Shown here: piece by piece, positions 1 to 9,445 of the stretch | Position numbering within the stretch: the stretch's first letter is position 1 | How the letters are laid out: the number at the start of each line of letters is the position of its first letter | Assembly (NCBI GenBank): GCA_032719365.1 | Contig: CM064861.1 | Span: forward strand, 80,472,863 to 80,536,862 | Length of the DNA stretch: 64,000 bases | DNA from: Prinsepia uniflora | Taxonomy: Eukaryota; Streptophyta; Magnoliopsida; Rosales; Rosaceae | Reading direction: 5' to 3' | Notes under the pieces: generated by a model | Database searches by the model: none | Told to the model about the DNA's origin: nothing | The model's input: only the letters and a program-made list of their open reading frames with translations | Made by a program: the position numbers and the translations under genes

Positions 1-1501
1 GATAACCCTGGCATCCCTTCCGTAGAAGTTTGGTAGCAGTAAGTGACGAAATCACTTCAGGAGGCGAACCATCACGTTCCCCCTGAAAGATAACTTCCGG
101 CAAACCCGGGCTCCGCAAAATTACTTGCTTGCTACAGCAGTCGATGAGCGATCCGTGCTCCGACAGCCAATCCATCCCTAGGATTATATCGAAGTCGTGG
201 ATATCCAGAATAATTAAGTCTGCTGGTAAATCCACATCCTCAATTCTTACCGGGCACCTCTGAATCACCTGATTCACAAGGTACACGGTACCCATCGGGG
301 TGCCAACACCCATTTCGCAATCTAAGGCTGATACCACACAATCAAGCAAACCAGCACAACTCCTCGAAATAAAAGAATGTGTAGCCCCCGCATCCATTAA
401 TACACGTACAAGAAAATTAAAGATATGTAGTGTACCTGTGACCACGCCTGGAGCAGTCCTCGCCTGCTGCTGGGTCATTGCAAACACTTGGGCCCTCGGC
501 CCTCCGTTCCGTCCGCGCCCGCGCGCGCCACGTCCAGCACCACGGTCACCTCCCTGACCGCGACCTCCGTTAGTGTGGGACGCCGTGCTCTGCACCACAC
601 TCGAGCCCCCAGCGTCGTTGTTTTTGGACAACTGCGGACAATCGCAGGCATAGTGGCCTTCCTCTCCGCAAGCAAAACAAGTTACTGGCCTTGGCCTGCC
701 CGAATGCCCACCAGATGCACCACTCCAAGATGAGTGCTGCCCAGAGTTGTGTCCAGATCCTCTGCCCTGAGAGCCTCCACGTCGACCCGACCAGCCACGA
801 CCCTTGAAGGATGAGGGTGCTCCTCTGTAGCTCCCTCCCCTGTTGTTCTTCCGGCCTGATGGCCCATGGTGTGGGCGATCCTGACGTCGCCCCTCCCCCG
901 AAGGTTGTCGTGATTGGTGTGCCGCCAGACTGGCCTCGACACGCACCGCTGCGTCGACCATATCCCTCAGAGAAGCATGAGTGGTAGCAGTCACACTGGC
1001 CCGGATCTCCCCTCGGAGTCCAAGCTCAAACCGCTGGCATTTGTCCTCCTCCGTGCTTACGAATGAGGCAGCGAACCGGGAAAGTCTCCCGAATGTTTGC
1101 TCGTAGTCTGAAACAGACATGTCACCCTGCTCCAGCCGCAGGAATTCCGCCTCTCGCGCCGCGCGAAAGGATCGCGGGTAGTACTGGTCCAAAAACCTGG
1201 AACGAAAAGCTTCCCAGGTAGTGGTATGGACAGACCACCCGGACATTTCGAGTCCATGCCACCACTGGTAGGCTCCTCCCTCCAGTAAGAAGGCCGCCAG
1301 AGTCACTCGTTCGCCCGGAGGGCAGTGCATCACCGAGAAGATCCTCTCCCACTTGGTGATCCAGTCGTGAGCATCCTCGGGGTTTGATCCCCCGCAGAAA
1401 GGAGTGGCTCCCAAACGTTGAGCCCTTTCGATGCTCGCGCATTCCATCTCTCTTTCTAGATCCTCGTCCGTTCGAGTATGCGGAATTCTCCTAGGAGGCA
1501 T
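1..1501 (-). CDS. Gypsy gag-protease polyprotein, partial (C-terminus outside window)
   Basis: The ATG at 1501-1499 opens a frame beginning MPPRRIPHTRTDEDLE. I checked every codon down to position 2 and found no stop, so about 500 residues are visible. The N-terminal half is the Gag (retrotrans_gag) domain. A Gly/Arg/Ser-rich linker leads to a CCHC zinc knuckle at residues about 275-288 (CX2CX4HX4C, codons 679-638). The protease follows, with VLMDAGATHSF at about residue 367 and DIILGMDWLS further on. Gag packages element RNA; the protease would cut the polyprotein. The presumed catalytic triplet reads Asp-Ala-Gly, not DTG or DSG. The frame is GC-rich compared with its surroundings. Gag and protease share one frame, with no frameshift between them. 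Confidence 0.9.
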   Translation of the reverse strand, partial: MPPRRIPHTRTDEDLEREMECASIERAQRLGATPFCGGSNPEDAHDWITKWERIFSVMHCPPGERVTLAAFLLEGGAYQWWHGLEMSGWSVHTTTWEAFRSRFLDQYYPRSFRAAREAEFLRLEQGDMSVSDYEQTFGRLSRFAASFVSTEEDKCQRFELGLRGEIRASVTATTHASLRDMVDAAVRVEASLAAHQSRQPSGEGRRQDRPHHGPSGRKNNRGGSYRGAPSSFKGRGWSGRRGGSQGRGSGHNSGQHSSWSGASGGHSGRPRPVTCFACGEEGHYACDCPQLSKNNDAGGSSVVQSTASHTNGGRGQGGDRGAGRGARGRGRNGGPRAQVFAMTQQQARTAPGVVTGTLHIFNFLVRVLMDAGATHSFISRSCAGLLDCVVSALDCEMGVGTPMGTVYLVNQVIQRCPVRIEDVDLPADLIILDIHDFDIILGMDWLSEHGSLIDCCSKQVILRSPGLPEVIFQGERDGSPPEVISSLTATKLLRKGCQGY

Positions 1502-1618
1502 AACCAACTGTCAAGAGGCATAGATCAGAAAACAATATTCTTAAAAGTCGAAAAGTAACTAGTACTAATCGCTAGTCTAGCATGCAGACCAATACCCTAG
1601 TACTGACCACAACCTAGT

Positions 1619-1630
1619 GCTCTGATACCA
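1619..1630 (-). other. Primer-binding site of G0 (initiator tRNA-Met)
   Basis: The minus strand reads TGGTATCAGAGC three bases after the LTR end. This complements the 3' end of initiator tRNA-Met, the usual primer for plant LTR elements. Confidence 0.9.
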
Positions 1631-1633
1631 AGC

Positions 1634-4619
1634 TGACAGGACCCGCCCCGATCCCACAGGGACCACAAGGGGACGTGCCCTGCTCCCGTCTGACACCCAA
1701 TAATTCATACCAATTTTAACCTCAAAACATTTAAAAGCATAAATAACCAAATTAAAGTCATACATAAAATCCGAATTAAACGAATGTCAGACAAGGGATA
1801 TAATCCAAAATTACAAATTTGCGAGCACGACTCTAAAGTAATCCTGCGGGTACACCGCCCAGCAGGGGTTCAGGTACGCAGAAGTAGATCTATGCCTCAG
1901 CCTCTGGTTCCTCCTCTACCTCAGTTTCCCGACCTGGAGGGGTTATCAAAACAGTAAGGGTGAGTGGACCGAAACACAAGTTTATGAAATCGTTTGATAA
2001 GTAAAACATATAATTTACCCCTCCGTTTTCCAAATATGCGTGCACCATAATTCCAAAATCATAAACCATATAATATGAACCATAAGGCATATAGCAAAAC
2101 CATAACCATAATTTTAGTTGCTGCACTATACACTCCAATCCCGACATCCCTGATGTCTGACGTCCCTGACGTCCAATAGGTCACAATCACAAGGCTACGC
2201 GTGCCACTCGGGTCTCAATTCCGAGTTCAATCTCCGAACCCCGTTCGGGTACAGCATCCCCGATGCTTAGCGTCATAGACGCTGGACGTACTAGACGTCC
2301 GTGACCTCTCCGGGGTACCTCATCCGGAGGAGACAATACAATATGGAAGGATCTATACAGTGCAGTAACAAATACATTTTATTGATATCCACATGCAAAC
2401 ATATATATACATAGATAGAATCCGAACCAACCATTCAGTTTCACCGGACGGGTCTCAAGCCCAAATACCGTGAAACGTGCCATAACCACACTTTCCATAT
2501 CATCAAAACCATCATTGTTTTAGCATGTGAATAAGTATAATAAAACCAGAAAACATTTATGCACACAAGGGTTTAAGAAAATGGCCCACTCACAGTACAA
2601 TCCTGCTAGAAACCGAACGTATACCCTCGTCCTGGTACAAATGTACAATCCCTGTCAAATCCAAGTATTCGTAAAGGTCAAATTAAACCCCCAACATTCA
2701 ACCATGAAAGCCTAGGTCGAAACCGACCCGGGAAAGCCGCCCGAACGCGCTTCCCAAGGCAATAAACCTTATTTTGACCAACTTAATGATCTCCGATCGA
2801 CCCGAAACCACCGCCATTGGATCCGGATCGTCGAAACCTAAAGAATGGTGGTGGTCCCACCAGAAACACTGTTCACACGCGCCCCCACGCGCCGGTCAAC
2901 GTGGCGGTCAACGCAGGAACAGTTCCTGCTGACGTCATCGCTGACGTCACTGCTGACGTCAGCATGACGTCATGCTGACGTCATCTGACAGCTGTCAGGT
3001 CTGACGTGTCAGACTCTGACAGGTGCCACGTGTCAACATCCAATTGGTCCACCTCACTGATCTGTCAGACCACGTGTCAGATCTGACATGTGCCACGTGT
3101 CAGCACGGCACTGGTCCACGTCACTGACATGTCAGTGACACGTGGCAGTCCCTGACTGGTCCACGTCACTGACATGTCAGTGCTGACTGTGCACTGACAT
3201 GTGACACGTGTCGGCTCACGGTTGGTCCACGTCACCTGACAGTCTGACAGGGTGCCACGTCAGCACCACTGTCCTCAGACGGGTTGACCCGTTTCTCTGC
3301 AACTCGGGTCGATCAGACCCGCGATCGAGACCCGGTTGCCATTCCTTCATTTCTGGGTCATTTTCAGTCCTTTCAATTCCTAAATACTCGTCCTAGTCCC
3401 TAGATTGGTTCTATGTAATTAGAATTAGGTTTTAGGTCTAGGAGGTTACCTGAGACTCGACGGGAAGCTTGGTTGCCGGTTCTGGTAATCCTTCCCGGTG
3501 AGTCGACGGTTGTTCAGCCCTGGTCCTGGTTCCAAAATGGTCGTCAAGGTCACCTAGACGAGTCCTAACAACAACTCAATGATGTCAACGTCACAATCAG
3601 GTGTTTTGAAGCCGGGAAGGAAAATGGTTACCTACGGGTTTAACGTCCGAACGCCGCCGTGTCGCCGCCGTACACTGTCAGGGTCAGCTCCTTGCCGTCC
3701 AGTAGTCACGGTGGTCACAACCGCACGTTGGTTCCAGGCCTAGATCAAAGGTTGGGATGGTTTGGTGACTTGGGTTCCGCGGGTTTCCTTCACGGGTTTG
3801 GAAGGATGCCGCCGTGCAGGGTGGCCGTGGAGCGGTGGCCGGCGTCAGGGGTGTGGCTGCTGGTTGTCTGAGGTGTGGGGTTGAGTGGTGGTGGCTGATG
3901 GGCTGGTTCCAGGGAGAAATCGCACACACGGTTTAAGGGAATGAACACATGGGTGCATGAACTCATGGACTTTTAATACTGAATAGGAAAATGAATCAAG
4001 GGCCAGGATTAAATCTCAGAATGAGATCAAAGGCTGAGATCAAATCAAAGGATTTCAGATCTAAGGGCTGTAATTTAAAGCAGATTTAAATGATAATTAA
4101 TCCAATAGTGGATCTGATCCAATCTAGCCAATGGGTGAGTGACACTTGTCACTCACCAGATGTCCTCCAATCAGATTTCCTGAATTTAATATTCGACACG
4201 AAAACCGAGACACGAACTTCCCGAATTCACGTTTCTGACCATAACTTCCTCGTACGAAGTCCGATTTCGGCGTGCCGCCTGTCTACGGACTCAGGACGTC
4301 GAGGCCTACCCAACGGTCCTAGAGTCAACTGAAAATTAGTTGTCAAAAGAAAAGTCAACATTTTCCCCCGAGAGTCCAAATTACGGTAATGCCCCTGAAC
4401 TTCCGATAGCCATAACTTTTACCCTGATCGTCCGAATTGGACGTGCCACCTGTCTATGAACTCGTGACGTCCCGAACTACGTCACGGTCATAGGTTAAAG
4501 TCCATTTAGTTCCTCAATCAAAAAGCCAACAATTTGACCATACCATTCACAGGGGTAAAATCGTCAATTCACACAAAAAAATTACAATATGGAAATCCTC
4601 GAATTTCCGGGGTGTTACA
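1634..4619 (-). repeat. 5' LTR of Gypsy G0 (about 2986 bp)
   Basis: On the plus strand it begins TGACAGGACCC and ends GGGGTGTTACA, giving TG...CA ends. Sense order: two copies of a U3 module with GTGCC(A/G)CCTGTCTA (about 4560-4400 and 4400-4228); a palindrome GGTGAGTGACA / TGTCACTCACC at 4157-4134; a stretch of repeated CACGTGTCAG and TGACGTCA-like words (2900-3260); a donor-like GTGAGTGGGC at 2593-2584; a hairpin array at 2300-2143; the complementary GTCCACTCAC at 1969-1960; an acceptor-like CCCCTCCAG ending at 1934; and a U5 stem (tgtcagac 1785-1792 with gtctgaca 1688-1695). Small open frames here are not genes. Confidence 0.88.
2143..2300 (-). repeat. Array of six short perfect hairpins in the G0 LTR
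   Basis: Plus-strand coordinates: GACATC-CCT-GATGTC 2143-2157, GACGTC-CCT-GACGTC 2159-2173, CCGAAC-CCC-GTTCGG 2234-2248, AGCATC-CCC-GATGCT 2253-2267, AGCGTC-ATA-GACGCT 2269-2283, GGACGT-ACTAG-ACGTCC 2284-2300. Five have 6-bp stems and 3-nt loops. The stems differ in sequence but stay complementary. A longer-loop pair TCCGG/CCGGA follows at 2309-2328. Function is unknown. Confidence 0.8.
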
Positions 4620-4689
4620 TCTAGTCCCCACAAACAAACCAAAATAAACTTTCCTCGAAAAGTGTGCAATAAAAAAATCATTGAAAATC

Positions 4690-5545
4690 ATCCATGATTC
4701 GTAAAATCGTCAAGAGTTTATTTTCTTATTATGTAGAAAAAAAAATGATTCATCATCAAGTAGCAAGCCTTTCGAGTCTTTATCTATTTCAATTTGTGAT
4801 GAACCTCTTCCTCAGCCTCCTATTGTCGAAGAAAGAGTTGAGTCTCAAAGACTCAATGATGATCAAGCCTTCGATATCAATTTTCGTGAAAGTAATCAGG
4901 GAATACGTGGTTTCAAAGTACATGGTTTGATAATTCCACTTGACTCAAAGTACGTGATCAGGGAACCTTATCGCTTAATATCTAAATATCCATTTAATGA
5001 ACATGATAATATTCAAAGAGCATACATTCTTTTAGGACCATGTCAACCTAAATTGGATGTATACCCATGTAGACAAGATGGAAAGCAATTTTGTTGGTTT
5101 CAAAGTACATGGTTTGATCATTCCCCTTGGCTTGAGTATTCTGTTGATAAAGATAGGGCATTTTGTTTTCCATGCTTCCTTTTTTACAATAGTTAATTGC
5201 ATTCAGCATTTATTGTTGATGGATATAAAAAAGGGAAGAGAGTTAGGGGAAAATATTATATTTTTCAGCATCATATGGGTAATTTAAATTCACTGCATCA
5301 TCTTGCTATGCAAAAATAGAGTAATTTAAAAGACCATTCTTCTCATATTGAAAAAATGGTCAATGCACAATCATCCAAACAAGTGATAAAAAAATCGATT
5401 GCAACTAACTACCTTAGTAGAGGGTGTGAGGTATCTAGCAACCTAATCATTGGCTTTTAGGAGTAATGATAAATCCATTAGCTCATCACACCTGAGAAAT
5501 TTTAATTTTGTTGAGCTCATAAAGAATGAAATTTACTAATGGTAG
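4690..5545 (+). pseudogene. hAT-type transposase (ZMYM1/TTF-zinc-finger-like), decayed N-terminal part
   Basis: The clearest stretch is 4927-5196, with the family signature FQSTWFDHSPWLEYS followed by AFCFPCFLF, the N-terminal TTF-type zinc-finger part of plant hAT-like 'zinc finger MYM-type' proteins. An upstream frame contributes the PCQPKLDVYP region. Downstream, in shifted frames and past stops (5194-5196, 5320s), recognisable pieces continue: GKYYIFQHHMGN, then SSKQVIKKS, then SSSHLRNFNFVELIK up to about 5545. The DDE catalytic core and dimerisation domain are missing. AT-rich, with several frame breaks, so it cannot make a working transposase. No terminal inverted repeats were identified; Gypsy LTRs abut both sides. 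Confidence 0.7.
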
Positions 5546-5794
5546 AATTCATTGTTAATAAGATTAGTAACATGTTTCATCCTTTCTATGACTCTACACA
5601 TATATCAGATTGGTTAAAAATAAGGATTTATGGTTTAAATAAAAAGCATGACACGCTGAATTCATCATATGGATGTGACATTTTATTTATTCTAAAATAT
5701 AAAGACAATGTGATTTAATATATTGAAATAACACAATTTGTTGATTTTCACTTCAATGTAATAACTAATATAATCAATTTAATATGTCATTATT
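5546..5794. other. AT-rich remnant between hAT fragment and Gypsy B
   Basis: No gene seen. Probably further decayed hAT sequence. Gypsy B begins at 5795; the five bases before it are ttatt. Confidence 0.4.
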
Positions 5795-8353
5795 TGACAA
5801 GACCCTCCCTATAATCCCCCTCGATTAGCGTGGGAGGATGTCCTCCCGTCTGACACGTCCTTGAGGGAATGACTAATATACCCTCAGAAACCAAAAAGAC
5901 ATATAAACACGTGTCAGACCAGGGATAACCTACTTCTTACCTCGGATAATCAGAGTACACAAATCCTTTTGATGCCTGAGTCTTCCTATAGCCCGCGTCC
6001 GCATCCAACTTGGAGGGTGCCAAAACCAACAAAATGTGCGAGTGGGAAAAAAATAAAGTATTGGAAAACCATTTTCCGAAAACACAATTTAACCCTCCAT
6101 TTTATAAAAAATGCATGCATAGCCAAGAAATATTTTCTTTCAAATCAAACAGCAGTATATATATAAACAATGGGTCCACCCCCAAAAACACATGAATAAT
6201 AAAGACCTTCTGGCCCACACTCCAATGAAATCATCGGCTCTAAGTCATTTTGAAAATATTTACACATAATCTCTACAAAAATCATAAATCAGTGTACAAA
6301 CCAAACCTGATCGCGTTGATCCAACCAGCCATAAGTCAACCCTCGTCTCGCTGGTCCAACAAGCCCACTAGTCCAACTAGCATTCCATCTGTACTACAGG
6401 TAGAAAACTACGGATCCACGGAGTCCAACTCCGTTGGTACGTGTCGAGCCCATCTTTGACCACATCTGAGTCCGTATCTCCGTATCCACGGAGTCCAGCT
6501 CTGAAATGACGACCTAATCGCATGAGGGTGACTAATCCATAACATATAATATAGTCAAGTCAAAATATAATATGGACCAGGGCACCAGTCCAAAACAGTT
6601 TCCATAGGGGCATTGGCCCAAAACAGTTTCCTTAGGGGCATTGGCCCAAAATAGTTTCCTTAGGGGCAATAATTTCCATAGGAGCATCAGCCCAAAATAG
6701 TTTCCAGAAGAGCATCAGCCCAAAACAGCTTCCATAGGGGCACCAGCCCCAAACACGATTTCCAAAACCACTATAACTCGTTATTCAGAAATAACAATCA
6801 TAAATACGTTTCAAATCCAAGCATATATTCAAAATCATAATCATGTTAAACCATAGTATTAAACCAGTGAAAAATATCATAATGCATGCATGAAGGTTAC
6901 GAAAGAAACTGTCCACTCACAGTACCACCGGTCGCTCAAAATCTGAGCCATAAGCCAATTCGAAGCCTCCGGGATGTCCGGACCTGTCCAAATTACACCC
7001 AATGGTCATATCAATATATAAAAGTCCATATCAGAAATCTCCACCAACCTTGGAACTAAAAATACGTCCTGAACACACTTCCTGAGGAGACAAACCTCCA
7101 AAACACCCATTAAATGATCTCCAATCGACCTGACACCACCACCATTGGATTCAAGACGCCAAAACCTTTCAAACAAGATTAGTTTGACCTCAAAATTTGC
7201 ACCCACATTCCTTCACGCGCGGTCAAATTTTTGTCAATGCTGACGTCAGCGTTGACAACCTAACAGACTACGATGTGGCACCCCTTGATTGGTGCCACGT
7301 GTCCCACCTAACACCTTCCACATTTCCCTACTAACGTCATTACTACCACATCAGTCCTAGAACATTTCTAACATGTTGCTATGTGTCACCGCCTTTGCCA
7401 CGTGGCCTAATAGTGATGACATGGCATGCCACGTCATCATCTCCTACCTTTCGACGGGTCGACCAGCGAGTCTAAAACGGGTCGTTCGATCCAGATTCCA
7501 AACCTGGTCCGTTTTCACTCAATCCTTAACCAAATTTCTCCATTCTTTCTCCTAGATATTCGTCTCTCACCGAGGAAGATTTCTATAGGCTTAAAATCAA
7601 GATATACTAACCTGAGATCGCTTGGCCAAGCTCAACTTTCTCGACCAACCGTCGAGCTTCCTTCCAAGGCTGGTCACTTGTGCATTTCCTGCCATTTTGG
7701 CCCCTAGAACTCGTATGAATTCAGAGAAGATGAAAGTGATTAGAAACCCAAGTTTTAACCCCTAAAATCTAATACCCGAAATTCAAGCTAAAAAGGTTCT
7801 CGGGTTTTTACCTGTTTCTCATTTTTCAAGAAGCCACCGTGGCTTCTCCATCCTTCACCGCCTCTCTCAGTCCCCCAGTCTCACTCTATGTCTCTCTCAA
7901 GTAGCCCAACTACTGAGACAATTAAGAAAGGGGAAAATGGGGGGTTTCAGGTGTGATAAACAAAGGGGAGAAAGGTTTTCATGGTGGGTGGATATGAACC
8001 AATAGGTTGAGTGACACTTGTCACTCATCCTATGATCCCTAATAAGATATTTTGGGCCACATATCAAACAAACAACAATCTAATTTTCTTGTAACATGTG
8101 CCACTAAAAAATCGATCAAACCGTTCTAAACCCATAAAATAACCATAGGGCGTCCAAATTCGACATGTTGCCTATCTACTTACTCGAAAGCCCTCGATCT
8201 ATACAATGGACCTCAGCCAACGTGCAAATAAGTTCCAAAGTCAAAAGTCAACATTTTTCTCGTCTAGGGAAAATCGTCATTTTGCCTCGACTAATCCTGA
8301 TTAGTCTCGATAATTTCGCGATAATTTCGTAATTTTCAGGTCGGTATGTTACA
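5795..8353 (-). repeat. 3' LTR of Gypsy family B (about 2559 bp)
   Basis: On the plus strand it begins TGACAAGACCC and ends GGTATGTTACA. A polypurine tract lies directly at its sense 5' side, so this is the 3' LTR of a minus-strand element. The layout parallels G0: palindrome TGAGTGACA / TGTCACTCA at 8008-8027, donor-like GTGAGTGGAC at 6920-6911, hairpin array 6750-6315, a partly decayed complementary box (sense CCCACTC) near 6030, an acceptor-like CCCTCCAAG near 6012, and a U5 stem of 11 bp (GTCTGACACGT 5848-5858 with ACGTGTCAGAC 5909-5919). Confidence 0.85.
6315..6750 (-). repeat. Hairpin array and short tandem repeats in the B LTR
   Basis: Plus-strand hairpins: GTTG-ATC-CAAC 6315-6325, CTAGT-CCA-ACTAG 6368-6380, ACGGAGT-CCA-ACTCCGT 6418-6434. 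A tandem repeat of about 28 bp follows (6574-6750), each unit carrying a small stem: GGGC-ATTG-GCCC at 6608-6619 and 6636-6647, GGGGC-ACCA-GCCCC at 6737-6750. Some units have decayed stems. Confidence 0.7.
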
Positions 8354-8869
8354 ATTCTACCCCCCTTAAAGAATTTCATCCGCAAAATTTCCTATAAACG
8401 TTTCGTCCTAGAAATCCACACTAACCTCTGCCTAACTAGGGAATCTGATACCGCCCCGGCCCAAGGCTTACACATGTACGTCCACGTTCAAACACCATCT
8501 GCAATACTCACAAGGAATAAACGTCACTCGACGTTATCAACAATCCAACTATCAATGTTGAATCCTGGCTCATCCTCAATGACCGTACCTAACACGAGAG
8601 TGACTCACACTGCCATTGAAACTTCAAAACGCAATTCCTGAGCCACGCTTGGAACATCAATACTCATCAACCTCACCTACCACCTACGCAGGTGCAATTC
8701 AGAAACTAGCCTAACATTTTTGCTCCATATAAGCAGTCACCGGTTCTCTTCCACTACGAAGCGTCAACCGTCAACAACATCCACGATGAACCATCGTGTC
8801 TAGCTGGTAACCAATCGGCTCTACGATCTCCATCCAGTTCACTATCGAAAACTTGACTCGCACTAGAGT
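8354..8869 (-). mobile_element. Gypsy B polypurine tract and 3' internal remnant
   Basis: Sense strand shows TTTAAGGGGGGTAGAAT directly before the LTR (8370-8354), a typical plant Gypsy polypurine tract. Just upstream a short frame resembling the end of pol (NFADEIL) is seen. The rest to 8869 has no recognisable coding; the element is cut where the LTR-A fragment begins. Confidence 0.7.
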
Positions 8870-9445
8870 TGTAACGACCCGTCCCGAATTCCTAGATTAG
8901 ATTAGTGACTAATCAGGATTAGTGAGGTTAATCCGTGATTAGTTGGGCGAAATTGGACGAACGATGCGAAATGACCGTTTTGCCCCTAGTCGTGGCAAAA
9001 CGTTGACTTTTCATTCGGGCGGTCAAACAGACTTTGACCGATGACCGTGACGTAGTTCGTGACGTCACGAGTTCGTAGACAGGTGGCACGTTCAATTCCG
9101 ACGTTCGTAGTAGAAGTTATGACGTTGGGAAGTTTAGGGACATTTTGGTAATTTTGGTTAAAAGGAAAAATAGTTGACTTTTTGACCGGGATGTCCGATG
9201 GCCGAGGACTATTACGTAGATAAGGACGATACGAATCCATAGACAGGCGGCAGGCTGAAATCGGACTTTGAACGGGAGAGTTATAGGTCACGGAAGTTCG
9301 ATTTCACTATGCAAATACTTCGAGGCGGGGATGATTTGGTGAAATCTGATTAGGCAGATATTTTTAGTGGGTCCCATGGATGAGTGACAAGTGTCACTCA
9401 TCCCATTGGACAATCCCCTAAATTGTGGATCTAATTAATTAAATA
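8870..9445 (+). repeat. LTR-A fragment (sense 5' end), plus orientation
   Basis: Begins TGTAACGACCCGTCCCGAAT like the complete LTR-A at 52639, with both U3 modules (GACAGGTGGCACG near 9080, GACAGGCGGCA near 9240) and the palindrome GGATGAGTGACA / TGTCACTCATCC (9378-9403). It stops near 9445, where Copia sequence begins. Boundary placed by eye to within about 20 bp. Confidence 0.75.

Larger units (their letters stand above)
1..4619 (-). mobile_element. Ty3/Gypsy retrotransposon G0 (chromovirus-like), 5' part
   Basis: Read on the minus strand this is a 5' LTR (4619 to 1634), a primer-binding site, a leader of about 117 bp and a gag-protease frame that leaves the window at position 1. Reverse transcriptase, integrase and the 3' LTR would lie further left. 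Order and motifs are those of plant chromoviruses with long LTRs; a Tekay/Del-like affiliation is inferred from the protease region and LTR length. The 5 bases right of the LTR are tctag; the matching target-site copy is outside the window. The unbroken frame suggests a recent insertion. Confidence 0.9.

Noticed and set aside
1122..1442. 106-codon minus frame as a separate gene
   Set aside because: It is a shadow of the gag frame, which runs unbroken from 1501 past position 1.
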